A DNA stretch of 64,000 bases. It comes from Sarcocystis neurona. Its lineage: Eukaryota; Apicomplexa; Conoidasida; Eucoccidiorida; Sarcocystidae. Positions 52,481-63,863 of this stretch are shown here, in pieces. The stretch spans positions 1,270,812 to 1,334,811 of the forward strand of contig KL647314.1 in the NCBI GenBank assembly GCA_000727475.1. The letters are read 5' to 3'. Every line of letters starts with the position of its first letter. Position 1 is the stretch's first letter. Under the pieces are notes generated by a model. It was given only the letters and a program-made list of their open reading frames with translations, had not been told where the DNA came from and did no database searches. A program made the position numbers and the translations under genes.

Positions 52481-53441
52481 TCCGCCGACCGGTGGTCTCG
52501 ACAGGACGCCCTTCCACGAGTCACACCGCTGTGAATATGTCTTCTGACCTCGGCTTCGTGTGCCCCTGCGTTCCACGATCTCTCTCTCTTCATGCCGCAG
52601 CAGTGTTCCGGAGCGTGGCTCCCGCTGCAACTACTCTCGCTCTGTTGGTGGTGCTCCTGCCGCCGGGCCGCCCCTACTCTCTTGCGACGCCCGCTGAGTG
52701 CCTGCCCCCTCTCATTCTAAACTGCCTTCCCCCTCAGCTTCCGCAGCGGCTGTTCGACAATCTTTTCGCGAAACTCTCTCTTCCTGGCATTCCATGCACA
52801 ACCCCACGAGCATTTGCAGTCGCAGCGGCACCGTGTCTCTTCTTCGCTGGCAGTAGGACCGGTGCTTGCCGCCGCCTCCCCAGCGCGGTCACTCGGTGGT
52901 CGCCACCGTTTTCTGCTCGCGTTCTCGTGTGCACCCGTCCCTATGCGTGCGCGTGGTCACATTTATTCTGAGGTCCACGATTTTCTTTTTCAGTATTGAC
53001 GCCGTCGGCTACCCACTACTCGCAGAATCTGTCCACCTGGTCTTCCCCTCCGCCGTCCAGCACCCGCTGAGCTGGGTGGTTGCAGAGGGAGCACAGTCCA
53101 CTCAGATGTAAAAATACGCATCCCATCCTCCTTGGTGGCGAGGGCGACAGCAGAATGCGCGGGGTGCGCTGGGCTCACGCGGCAGCAGATGTACAGGCGA
53201 CAAAGTAACAGGCACTCCGTTACCGGCTGCTCCTCCTGGCACTGCTGCTGCCACGACGGCCAGTGCAGCAGCGACTCTGCGCCGTCCTGTGTGTATCGAC
53301 GTGTAGCAGGGGGAGGACCTGCTTCCTCTGTGGCGAACGACAGCGCGCTGCAGAGAGGACAGAGCTCGCGACAGCCTATTATTTCCGTTTTCCACGCTCC
53401 ACAACAAGCACACCAGCGGGCACAACAGGACAGTGGCCGCT

Positions 53442-54423
53442 ATGATGAGTCCTGCAGCATCTCTTCCCTGTGCGCCTGGCGCCGCAGCTTCTGAGCAGTC
53501 TGCTGCTCCTCAGTCATCTGCGGCGGGAGCGCCCCACACGGGAGCACCAGCAGCTGCCGCTCCTGCGGGGAACGCCTCCTGCGACGCTGCATCAGGTCCT
53601 CTAGCAGCGGCAGGGAGGACGCAGCCATCCCAGCAAGAAGAACCGCTCAAGCAGTTACAACAGCGGATAAGAGAGAGCTGCCAGTGCTTTCAGCGCTCCG
53701 CAGCAGCAGACGGCATTCCTCCCTGCCACGTCCTTGTGGTTCACGAGTCTCTCAATGACAGACAGCAGCTGGAGCACCTGCTGAAGGCAGCGGTCGCAGC
53801 CAAACACAGCAGCAACGCAGCTGCCGCTGGAAGTATTCAGAATGTGCGTCTCGTCTACCCGGCGGCTGACGACGCCCCTCCTGGCGTTGCACTGCTGCTC
53901 CAACAGCAACCGCCTGACGCAGATGCTGCTGCCGCCGCCGCAGGGAAGCCGCAGCAGCGTGTCTTCCGTGTGGTAGCTGCTGTTGTTCCTCTCAGCGTAT
54001 GCCCTTCAGAGCGCGGCACACGTGAGCTGCTTGCAAGAAACCTCTTTGATTGGCAGAAGACGACTCTTGCCGTCTTCCACGGGAGCAGCAGCACAACGAA
54101 CAGTGACAGCAGCGCGAGAAAGAGGCTCTTTCCCCAACAGCAGCAGCAGGGAACCGAGAAGGGACCGGCTGCAGGAACAGCGGCTGGCCCGCGGGACCCC
54201 ACAACGCCCACGCTGCAGCTGCAACAGCAGCAGCAACCGCTGCCCGCGCCGGGGTCTCCTAGCAGCGGCCCTACGAAACCCCCACCAGCTTCTGCAGGGG
54301 CTTCTGCGAAAAGTGCGACACCAGCAGAAGTAGCAGCGAGAATGACAAGCGTCTACGACACCCAGCACAGCAGCAGCAAGAAGGACGGAACTGACGCGCC
54401 TCCCCGCGGGGAGAGTGTCCTTG
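53442..54423 (+). CDS. Unknown protein block, probably first exon(s) of the kelch gene
   Basis: Starting at ATGATG (53442), 327 codons run to a consensus donor (CTTG|GTAAGT) after 54423, leaving phase 1. The first 70 residues are Ala-rich. A structured-looking part follows at about residues 70-205 (QLQQRIRESCQCF, CHVLVVHESLND, NVRLVYPAADDAPPG, LLARNLFDWQKTTLAVFHG), interrupted by short A/Q runs. The remainder is Q/S/P-rich. I do not recognise the family. Phase 1 fits the acceptor at 55722, so it may join the downstream glycine-rich block. If the donor were ignored, the frame would continue to a stop at 54504-54506. An upstream exon is possible, since the Ala-rich start is not diagnostic. Confidence 0.5.
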
Positions 54424-55722
54424 GTAAGTCGTCTCTTCCGCGCCAGCAGAGATTCCTGGCCGCGGACGAGGTAGGCTGCGAGGCGTGCAGCAGCACCTAC
54501 CGGTAGTAGTCACGGGCGCAACAGAAGAGAGACAGAGAAAAGAAAAGAGAGAGGATACAGAGAGTGTGGTCTCCCCAGCGCAGCCGAGCACACAGACAGG
54601 AGCAGCAGCACCAGGAGTCGCGGCCATACTCCACACTGCCGTAGTTTGACAGACGCTGGGACGGGCAGCAGCGTCACGAGTAGAGCACCACCAGCAGCCA
54701 CAGCGACCGCTGCAATCCCGCCGCTCACGGCTGCCGTATGGAGCAGTAGCGACAACACGGGTGTGGGGTGCAGCAGCAGTTTTGCTGGTCGCAGCAATCT
54801 CGCGGTGGAGTGTGTGGCAGCACCGGGTGAACGAGCAGGTGAGCAGTTTTTTGCGCAGGATCCGCAGCACGGGCACCCCAGCACTGCAGCTCGCAGCAGC
54901 CCGGCAACCGCAACGGCTGCAGAAACAGCACTGTATCAGAGCAGCAGCCGCGCTGCCCCTCCGCCGGCAAGAGCGTGTCTCAAGGCGTCTGTTTCTCGAC
55001 GCGCAATAGCAGCAGCACCTGGCAGCGCAGGACCCTCCGTCCGGCGCTCCAGGCAGGCAACACGGCAGCAGCCCTGGTAACGGGCGCGCATCTCTGCGCA
55101 TCCCTCCTGCAGTTCTACTGGGTGCTGGTCCTTCGTTTCGCCGCACTTCTGCGGGTGATGCAGTAGTGAATCTGCGTCGTTAGATGACTGGCGTGCATAC
55201 ATTTGTCGTGTACCCATCCATATATATATAACTGGCTGCCAATTGGCGTGGCTGGGTCGAGCACAACGAGGTGGGAAGCGCCGTCATGAACCAGCGATCC
55301 TTCGTGTCGCCACGTTCGTTCGACAGTAACGGGACCGCATGCCGGCTCGTGCAGCGTCCGTCCGTATCTCCGTCTCCCTGAATCCACAAACACAGTCACT
55401 CTGTTTTCCTCCGTCTCTCCCCGGTACGTACATATATATATATATATATGAAGATTTGTATATATGTCTGTGTCGCTATAATACGACGTTTGTGCGTGTG
55501 CGGTCCTTTGTGGGCTGTGTGATTGTACGTATGGACATAGCGAAGCGCAGCACATAGAAAGGCTCGTGGACATACATCAAGTAGACAGACGCGCGCCCCG
55601 GGAATTCATCGAAGTGGAGAAGCGGATTTGCCTGTGGGTGGGGATATCCATATCTCCCTAGGGGTGTGGTGGCGGCGTTGTGTGGAGCGTCATTTCTGCT
55701 TTGCGGTGGTGCGCATTTGCAG
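54424..55722. other. Probable phase 1 intron
   Basis: GTAAGT at the left end and GCGCATTTGCAG at the right end define this 1.3 kb interval. It holds CAG/CTG-biased sequence, a TA run at about 55433-55450, and frames on both strands (for example - strand 54271-55146) with no recognisable motif. Confidence 0.5.
55433..55450. repeat. Short TA microsatellite
   Basis: TA run within the proposed intron. Confidence 0.8.
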
Positions 55723-58700
55723 GTGGAAGAGGCGGCGCAGGAGGGGCTTCGAATCCGCAGCAGGCAGCAGGAGCAGCGTTTTCGTTGGGGAAGGCCGGCG
55801 CTGCTGTCTCTGCGACGGGTCGCGCAGCAGATTTGGGGCTCGCTGCGCCAGGAGGAACAGGTGGAGGCGCGAACAGCAACGAGGCGTTGCGGGGAGGCGC
55901 AGCAGCAGCGGCGGCGACAGGGAGCGGGAAAGTTGGAGGGAGAGAAGCGTCCGAGGTGTCCGCTCAGCAGCAGCAGCAGAGTGTGGGAGGGCTGGCGTTG
56001 CATGCGTGTAGTGGTGGTGGCAGAGGAGTCGGCGCGGGTGCTTCTCAGCAGCAGCAGCAGCCGGCCCCCGGGGCACGGCCTGCTCCTTCTGCCACTCTTT
56101 CGCCTTGTTCCCCTCCTCACGTAGGGAGTGGTGGCGGTGGTGGTGCAGCAGTAGGAGGTGGGGGAAATCCGATGTCGCGCGGCGGCAGCGTCGCTTCGCA
56201 GCAGCCGCAGCCGGCGCACGGGTCGCAGCAGCAGCATGGAGGGTTGTCAAATGCGCAGGGGATCCTCGGCCAGCAGCAGCAGCAGCACGCGTCTCCGGGT
56301 GGTGGGAGCAGCGGGGGGCCTCCGTCTGGCTATCCGAAGCGACACTCGGCGAGTGTGGGGTCGGCAGCAGGAGGCGGAGGAGCAGCAGCAGGAGGAGGAG
56401 GCGGAGGAACAGCTGCAGGAGGAGGAGGAGGAAGCGCTGCGTCTTCTGAAGGAGGAGGAGGACGAGGTGGGGGAAGTTACAGCAGCAGCAGCAGCCAGGG
56501 AGCACAGGTGCCACATCAGCGGCCGACACTCTTCAATTTGCTTGATGCTTTGGCGCATGACAGTGTCACGACACCGGAACAGAGACACTGCATCCGGGGG
56601 ATCGTTACTGACTTTCTTAACCATGACCTGCCGCATGCAAAGGTGTACACGTTTATCGGGGCGGTTGTGGGGCACGACGTGCTGCATGCGATGGTGCGCA
56701 AGCTGGAGGAGCAGCCGTCTCGTCTCGGAGTCCCCGACGCAGGCGGCCTGGCTCGGATAGAGAGGGCGTTTGGTCTTACCAAGACGACGACCGCTGCGGG
56801 TCCTCCGCCGTCGGCGGCTGCTCCTGCTGCTGCGCCGTCCGCCGGTGTTGCTGGGCCGCCGGCGCTGGCGCCCCAGCCAGTCCTCCCTGGGACCAGCAGC
56901 GACCCACGCGTTCAGAGAGGTGCTGCTGCGCCGCCGCCCTCCACGCACGGACCGGCTGCTGCAGGCCTGCTGGCTGCGGGAGCCTCTTCGACAGGTGGCG
57001 CAGGTAGGCTTTTCCACCACCACCAGCAGTTACAGATGCAGCAGCTGCTGCGGCCCTCACCTCAGCAGCAGCGCAGAACGGAGCGAACTACACACTCACC
57101 CTCACCCACGCACTGCAGCTGCGGCTCCGCCGCTTCCCCCTGCTGCTGCTGCTGCCCGTCACCCTCCTTCCCGCGCAGCTGCCGCATGTCTATGCATGCG
57201 TCCGTGTCTTTCTTCTTCACATATGTGCGTGTGTGTTCGCGGGATTGGGGTGGCGCATGCGTAGACCGCGTCTTTATCAGAGAGTCAGACACTTCTTCTC
57301 CCCTACGGTGGAGACGCCCGGGTAGCCAGCGAGCTGAACGCCGGCGCCGTTGTTTTGCATGTCTCTCTTACGCGGACGGGGGGCGCGCCCGGGTGGACAT
57401 CACCTGCCACTGGGTGCACACGAAGAGGGCGGGGTGGGGAGCTCCACTAGGACGTTTCTTCCAGTAGTTGCGCGTCATTTTGCTGCAGTTGCTGCTGGTG
57501 CTGCTCCTTCCTGCTGGTGCTGCTCCTTCCTGCTGATGCTGCGCTCCTGTGCAGAGAGAGACACATCCTTTATTTGGTTCGGTCCACCGGATAGAAAGAG
57601 ACGTCCTTGTGACTACCTGCATGCGTCACTTGGCCACGGGTTGTTCTGCGCAGAGAAATCTCCACACTTTGTATGTACTTCTGCCACGTCCGCGTGTTTA
57701 TGTGCATGTACCAACACCGCCCGGAGCCCTTGAGACGCTCGCCTGCGCATGCGACTCGGTAAACCCGCGGATGTGTTGGTCTGCACAGGTCTCTCCCTCG
57801 GCGCATGTGGCTGTATATGCGTTCACGCACATGCGTACCTCTGCTTGAAGAGTGCCACCTGGCGTTACTGCGTCTACGCGGGATACTACTGTGGATCTAT
57901 TCCCACATATAACTATATTCATTTGCGTATGCATGTGTTGCCTATATGCATTTGTGTGTGTCCGTGTGTGTGTGTGTGTGCATCTGTGTATATATATGTA
58001 GGTATGTATATATGTATGCGTGTCTGCCTATGTGTACCTATGTATACATGTATGTGTACGTGTGTGACTGTGAATACGTCGATACGTATACAAACACAGA
58101 GAGTAGTTCGTGCGCCCAGGTTGGTTGTACGCGTCGACATTGCAGCCCATTTTGGCAGCAGGTGTCTGGGTGAATAGTCGCTCTCTCTGCGAAGAAAATT
58201 CTCGGCCGCCGATTGCATGCAGATATGGGGTGCGTGTGTGGACTCGATAGTATGTGGGTACGCACATATACGAACACGTGTCTATATCTGTCTTACACAC
58301 GTCTGCGCAGGCATACTACACAGGCGTACTATATATATATATATACATGCGCGCAGGGCGGGGGAGGACATGCACATAGAAGATAATCGAATGTAAGTTG
58401 TGACTGCTGGCTTGAGTGCCTACGGTGCCGGTGGCTCTTCCACAAGTGTAAGGACACATATATATGTCCATACATGTATCTCCATTGGCGCCGGTGGCTG
58501 TTACACAAGTGTGAGTATGCACATATATGTATATATATGTGTATGCCTGTGGCGCCGGTGGCTCTTACCCGAGTGTAAGTATACATATACGTATGTATGT
58601 ATATAAGCGCTGGAGCAGGTATGTGGGTGGGAAGATTCACACGTGCTGGCGGTGACGCGGTTTACGTTAGTACACCAGGAAGGCGATACCTGTTGGATTG

Positions 58701-59621
58701 GCTGCACGTGTGTGTATAGTTGCGTTCTTGCATGTGTGTATGTGTGGGTGTGTCCGCAAGAGGAGTATGGGGTAGTGGTCTGCTGCAGTTGTATCTTTTT
58801 GTCTCCGCGGAGGGGGCCTGCGTCTTGTGCGGAAATCTAGCTGTATAAAGACGGACGCGTGCACACAGCCCGTTTCAGAGTGAGGTAGACATATCGATAA
58901 AAAGAGACGGACAGCGGCTTTTAAAGTGTGCACGCTTGTGGAGAATCGCTCCCAGGGGCGACGCTCGGGCTGCGCTGGCGCAGGAGTAGGCGTAGGAGAA
59001 TGGAAGAGAGATAGAGAGGAGGTGCGTCCGCGTTGCGTGTTTCGTCCCGTGCGGAGGGAGGTGCAGCAGCAGCGGCGGCAGAGTTATTTTGCAGGGCGGC
59101 AGCATCGCACGCAGAGAAGAAGCAGCTGCGAAGAAAAGCAGTGCGAGGTGCTGCAGCGTGAGCGAACAGGAGCACACGTGAGAAGTTCATACGACATAGA
59201 CAGAGAGAGAGCACAGCGGCGGAAGGAGCAGACCAGGGAGGAGGAGCAGCAGCAGGAGGCGCGGTGGGCGGGGATTCGTTGTGGGGAAAGGTGACGCGTG
59301 TGCGTCTGTGTGGATGCGGTGCCTGCGGTTGATTGCCTGCTGCAGGTGGAGGAGCAGCAGGAATCGTGACAGCGGCGCAGCAGCAGTCGTACGCGGCATG
59401 CAGCATGGCAGCGGGTGGACGTGGAGGATTCGGAGGGCCGCCGCAGCAGCCGCACCACGGCGTGGTGTCAGCAGCAACACGAGGAACAGCAGCAGGGGAA
59501 CGAGCAGGGGGTACCGCAGCAGTTGCGGGAGCGGCGGGACTCAACCGAGAAGAAATTGTGCGTGCGATTCGCCGGAACCTCGACTCTCGCCGGCATCTTC
59601 ACGGGGGAAGGATGAGCGACG
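55723..59621 (+). CDS. Gly/Ala/Gln-rich protein with RST-like helical region (two exons)
   Basis: Exon A (55723-57003) starts behind GCGCATTTGCAG and ends at GCAG|GTAGGC. Exon B (59346-59621) starts behind CTGCTGCAG and ends at GACG|GTAGGT. The phases are compatible (1 then 2 bases). Exon A is about 265 residues of G/A/Q/S-rich sequence, then a well-ordered stretch at 56520-56720: RPTLFNLLDALAHDSV, IRGIVTDFLNHDLPHAKV and TFIGAVVGHDVLHAMVRKLE. The pattern L..LL..L, DF, V, VVG..L..M..KL resembles RST domains of TAF4/RCD1-type proteins, which mediate binding to transcription factors. I rate that likeness as tentative. Exon B ends in a charged helix, REEIVRAIRRNLDSRRHL. Exon B's donor is phase-compatible with the first kelch exon at 60579, so this block is probably the middle of the kelch protein. 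Confidence 0.5.
57004..59345. other. Probable intron with minisatellites
   Basis: This holds CTG-rich sequence (about 57480-57550), a TG/TA-rich part (about 57950-58070), a TA run at 58328-58345 and a 63-bp minisatellite. An alternative acceptor (TTATTTTGCAG, ending at 59092) and an E/R/Q-rich plus-strand frame at about 59040-59280 could represent an extra exon; I could not fit it into the phase chain. Confidence 0.45.
58424..58613. repeat. 63-64 bp minisatellite, 3 units
   Basis: GGTGCCGGTGGCT or GGCGCCGGTGGCT begins units at 58424, 58487 and 58551. Each unit is followed by an ACACAAGTGTAAG-type core and a TA-rich spacer. Confidence 0.9.
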
Positions 59622-60578
59622 GTAGGTCTGCTGCTGCTGAGGAACCCTGTGTGCGTCTCACGCTTCAGCAGGAGGCAGCCCTGCAGCAGCAGACAGCTCT
59701 TCTGCAGGAAGCCGTTCACCAGGCAGGTCTTCAGCAGGCAGCCCTTCGCGCTAAGTTCACCTGCGCAGGGCGAGCCCAGACAAGAGACTCTCATCGCTAT
59801 GCGTCGGCATGCACGCGCACGCACATGCGCAAATCTGCACGAGCGTGTGTGGAATGCAGGGGCCAAAATTTAGACGTTGGCGCATGCATGCGCCTTTATG
59901 TAGATATATATATTCCTATGTATTTATGTGTGTCCTACTAGCATTTGTTTACACGTGTGGATGCACAGGTGGACAAAAAAATGTACACACTTGATCTGGC
60001 ATGCAGAGATGTCTTGAGGCAGGCAAAGGAAGAGGTGTTCACCAACGGTCGTGCGACGCCAAGAGAAGAAGCTTCTCTCTTTCGTCAGCCATACAGACAG
60101 CTAATCTGCGGAGGGGCAAGCATCCGCATCGGGCCTGTGTGTCTCTGTTGTCCATTTCACACGCACACGCACGCACATATCGTAGGCTGATGCTGTTATG
60201 AGGCAGGTGGTGCTGCCTGTGTCGGTGGTCCCGGAGCAGTTGCTGCGACGGAGCCCACATGTTTCTTCGTGACACATGTGCCCGTATAGAGACAGGGCGT
60301 GTCGCTGCTCCTGCGTGAATGTCGTGCAACTCCGCACACGTATGCGGGTGTGCATGCTTCTGCTGTGCGACAGCTGTCTGTTGCCGTTGCTGCTGTTGGC
60401 GTCTGCCGCTGCTGCCGCGTGTGTATGTCTTTTGGAGAAGGCATGTGCACGGCGTTTGCTGCTGCTGGTGTTCAGCCGCCTGTGTTGCCGCTACTGGTGC
60501 GGCGAGTGGTGTCTGTTGCTGCTATGCACGTTGCTGCTGGCGTCCTGCTGGTGGTGCATGTTTGTGTGTGCGGGGCAG

Positions 60579-61673
60579 TGTTCGACAAGGTGCGCTGGCT
60601 TCCCGTGGCGCGGCGTTGCCTGGGGCCGGGGCCGGTGTTCGGCCACTCGCTAATTTGCTTCAGCAACAAAGCGTTCCTGTTCGGCGGGACGCTCGGGAGC
60701 CTGACGGGAAGCGGCTGCTGCAGCAGCAGCAACGGCAGCATGGGAGAGGAGCGGAGCAGCAGCAGAGGGGGAGGGGGGACGTGGCGGGGGGCGGCTCCCC
60801 CTGCGGCGGCGCTCGCCGGCGGAGGAGGCGTGGGGGTCGGCGCAGCGGGCGCCTGTGGCGTCAGTTTCCGCAGCACGTACGTGTTGAACCTCTGCGACTT
60901 CTCGATACGCGCCTTCCCCATGTATGGGGAGGTTCCTTCTCCGAGGGACGGTCACACGACCACGGGACTGACTATTGCTGCTGGACCAGGAGTCATTTTG
61001 TTCGGCGGGTGTGGGGCCGAAGGATTTCTCAATGACGTGTACATGCTCGAGATTGACCAGAAGAGGTACACGACGCACCCTCCTGTGAAAGAAGTGGTGC
61101 ACCAGTTGCCATACACACTCTGCCCTTCCTTCAACAAGAAAACTCATGCAATTGCATGTGTACACGTACACAATATATATATCTATATCTATACGTATAG
61201 ACGTAATATATATATGCCTCACTGTCTGTGTACATATATATCCAGACCGTATATGAATATATATACTTCTCTCTCTCTATATGTGCATATACGTAACATA
61301 TATATATATACATGTATATATATGTATATATGTATATATATGTATGTGCAAATATATATAGCGTATGTGTCCATTTGTGTCCCTGTGCTTCTTTTTGGGC
61401 GTGTGCACCGTATATGTAAATACATGTATATACACATATATACATATATACCCAGGTATATATATCTGTCTACATGTATACGTGTGTACATAGACGGACA
61501 TGTATGTATACGCATGTGCGCCTCCCGCGGCGTACGGTCCAGTGGGCAGCGACTTGTGTCAGTGCGTCGTGTCCCTGCAGAGAAAGAAGCGTACCATGAT
61601 CGTGTGGTACCTATATATACATGTATATGTATATGTATTTACATACGTGTGTGTGGACCTCCACCTATATACA

Positions 61674-61707
<34 letters not shown>

Positions 61708-62529
61708 GGTAGATAAATAGTCAGGTGCGCCGGCGGCGACGTCCTGTGTAGTCGGCAGCGAATTGCGTGAGTCTCTCGTGTCTCCGGAAGCGATTCATCC
61801 TCATGTGCATGTGTGTGTCTCGTGAAAAAGAAGTGGACGACCGCCGGCTGCGGCTGCTGTTGCTGCTGTCCCCGCTTCAGGTGGGTGAGGCGGCACCCCA
61901 TAGGCGTCGCGCCGCCTCCGCGTGACCAGCACGTGGCGGCAGTTTTCCCTGCTCGCACAGAGACCGGCAGCTGCAGAGAACATTTTCAAGAAGTGCTGTC
62001 GGAGTATCTCTTCATCTTTGGCGGAAGGATTGGGTAGGTCATCGATATATACATGTATTCTCGCAGAACGCCTCCTCTCTGATGTGTGCTCTGTAGACCT
62101 GTCCGTCTCGAAATCCGCCTTCCCGTTGACACGTATATGTGTACATCCGCTTGTGCGGGTGGGTGCTCGCGCCGTACAAGTCCGCGCGTCTGCTGGAGGT
62201 GGGCTCGCGTACATGTATGCCGGGGTTGATCGTCACCGGGTGGGTATGCGCCGGCCGGGACCGTGCGTTTTCTCGGCGGGCTGCGTGTGTGCAACACTGC
62301 AGCATTATCCACGCTTGCGCCCGCGTGTGGGCGTGGGGGACGCCGAGTCTGCCGCATATACTACGTGTGTGTAGATATGTGTATGTGTGTTCACCATAGA
62401 AGTGGCAGGAATATATCTGTAGAAGCGGACGACACGGCTAGTACGCACCTTGTGTACGACTCGCAAATATTTATGCACACAAGCTTCCACTTATATATAT
62501 ATAACAACTAATACAGACAGACACAGACC

Positions 62530-62560
<31 letters not shown>

Positions 62561-63863
62561 GCATACACATAACAGACGTGGCACGAACACGTACGTAGGC
62601 GCAGACGACACGGTGACTACGCACCTTGTGTACAACGTGCAAATCTCTACGCATGCGCTGCCACATATATGTGTGGATATAGCTGAACTCCATTCCACAC
62701 GCATAAACAGAGAGAAGTTCCCGGCCAGCGAACGGCACATACCACTCCGACCAACACATCCGCAGATATATGCATGTGTATATTCGGACGCTGGTGCGTG
62801 ACTCGTGGTGCCTCGCGCGCTGTGTACGCCTCAGGCGCATGCACCGCAGCAGGCAGTGACGGTGATGTGCTGGAGTCGTCCGTGCCGTATGGATTTCCCT
62901 TACTTCATGTCTCGTCTCAAGTGTGCTTTGCTGCAATGTATCGCCAGGCGCCCGCAGCAGTATCAAGCAGCCAACGACTTCTGGACGTTACACCTGGCGT
63001 CGGACGTGTGGAGTCGGGTGCAGCTGGACAGCAAGGTGCAGCCTGCCCCGCGCTTCGGCTGTTCGGCGGTGTGGTCGGACGACTACTTTCTTTCGCTCTT
63101 TGGCGGTGAGACGACGCCCGTGGGTCCTGCCTCTGCTGCGTCGACGTCCCGACCTGCGGGAGCTGCGGTGCCTGCTGCGTGCGATGGAGCCGCGGCGACG
63201 GCGGCCTCAACAGGATTTTCTTCCCAGCCGGCAGCCGCCGCCGGGGACGCAGCAGCAACATCGCAGCAGCAGCTGCTGCACAAAGGAGGCACGACGGCGT
63301 CTCCCGAGGGCGCAGCAACACCAGCAGAGAGCGGCAGCGTCGTGCGCGCAGGAGAGACCCACCAGTCGCACCCCCAGCAGGCTGCTGCGCCGGGAGGGGC
63401 TGCTGCAACAGCAGGAGGAGCAGCAGCATCGCGCTGGTCCACCACGTCCAACGCAGGCGGCAGCGATAGCAGCAGCAGCCCTACGTCGCTCAAGAAGGAA
63501 ACAACGTCTTCTGCGCAAGGAGAGAAGGAACCGCAGCTTTCCTCAGGGCGCGCCGGGGCTGCTGCTACTGGGTCTGGGCCTCCGTCAGCCGGTGCAGATG
63601 CCGCCGGAGGGGGGGGAGAGACGCGAGTGCTGCTGGACGACTTGTGGCACTTCCGCATTATCGACGTCGTCGGTCCCGGCTCTGCGGCGGCGCCTTCCCC
63701 GTCCTTGAACGAAGGAGACGGTGGCCAGCAGCAACAGCGCCACCACCACGCCAAGGGCCCACATATCGTCGGCGAGTGGATCCAGGAGCAGTACGAGAGT
63801 CGGTCTGCAGGCCCGCGCTCCCACTACGCGGCCGTCTTCATCACCCAGCGTTACCAAGAGCCG
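60579..63863 (+). CDS. Kelch-repeat beta-propeller protein (3' partial)
   Basis: Proposed exons: 60579-61065, 61881-62033, and one from about 62971 to 63863, with more right of the window. Kelch blades are visible: [35 protein letters not shown], then [19 protein letters not shown] and [27 protein letters not shown], then [26 protein letters not shown], then [10 protein letters not shown] and [15 protein letters not shown], then GEW and [10 protein letters not shown]. That is five blades or parts of blades, each with the paired glycines and spaced Tyr/Trp of the family. The 61065/61881 junction splits an Arg codon exactly before the conserved Trp, which strongly supports it. Large A/S/G/Q insertions separate strands (about 55 residues in exon 1, about 190 in the last exon). 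The join from 62033 to 62971 is out of phase, so a small exon is missing between them. Kelch propellers are interaction scaffolds; in apicomplexans they also occur fused to a PP1-type phosphatase (PPKL), which could lie beyond the edge. Confidence 0.85.
61148..61485. repeat. TA/TG-rich intron tract
   Basis: Dense TATATG and TATATA steps fill much of the intron between the first two kelch exons (61066-61880). A further TA run is at about 61676-61703. Confidence 0.8.
62528..62556. repeat. CA dinucleotide microsatellite
   Basis: CA run in the interval between the second and last visible kelch exons. Confidence 0.9.

Larger units (their letters stand above)
50301..53441. other. Compositionally biased region, no confident gene
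   Basis: CTG and CAG triplets reappear on both strands from about 50590. Several frames stay open (minus strand about 50866-51736; plus strand 52145-52480 and 52537-52852) without a recognised domain. A strong acceptor-like TTTTCTTTTTCAG ends at 52993, so a spliced gene on the + strand is plausible, perhaps the 5' part of the gene that begins at 53442 in this annotation. Confidence 0.45.

Noticed and set aside
52537..53110. Impression of an actin-like segment (LPPLILNCLPPQLPQRLFDN, then a spliced IDAVGYPLLAESVHLVF)
   Set aside because: No phosphate or adenosine motif of actins is present, and the join is not in phase in the frame needed.
54271..55146. Minus-strand frame of 291 codons
   Set aside because: Arg/Ser/Cys low-complexity reverse reading of CAG-rich DNA with no motif; it overlaps a plus-strand exon and intron.
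56247..57023. Minus-strand frame of 258 codons opposite the Gly-rich exon
   Set aside because: It is a shadow of GC-rich triplets. The plus strand has the ordered helical region and phase-compatible splice sites.
59969..60190. Plus-strand frame beginning VDKKMYTLDLACRDVLRQ behind a GCACAG site
   Set aside because: It looks protein-like, but in-phase splicing from the donor at 59621 runs into a stop, and the first kelch exon fits that donor directly. It is kept only as a possible alternative exon.
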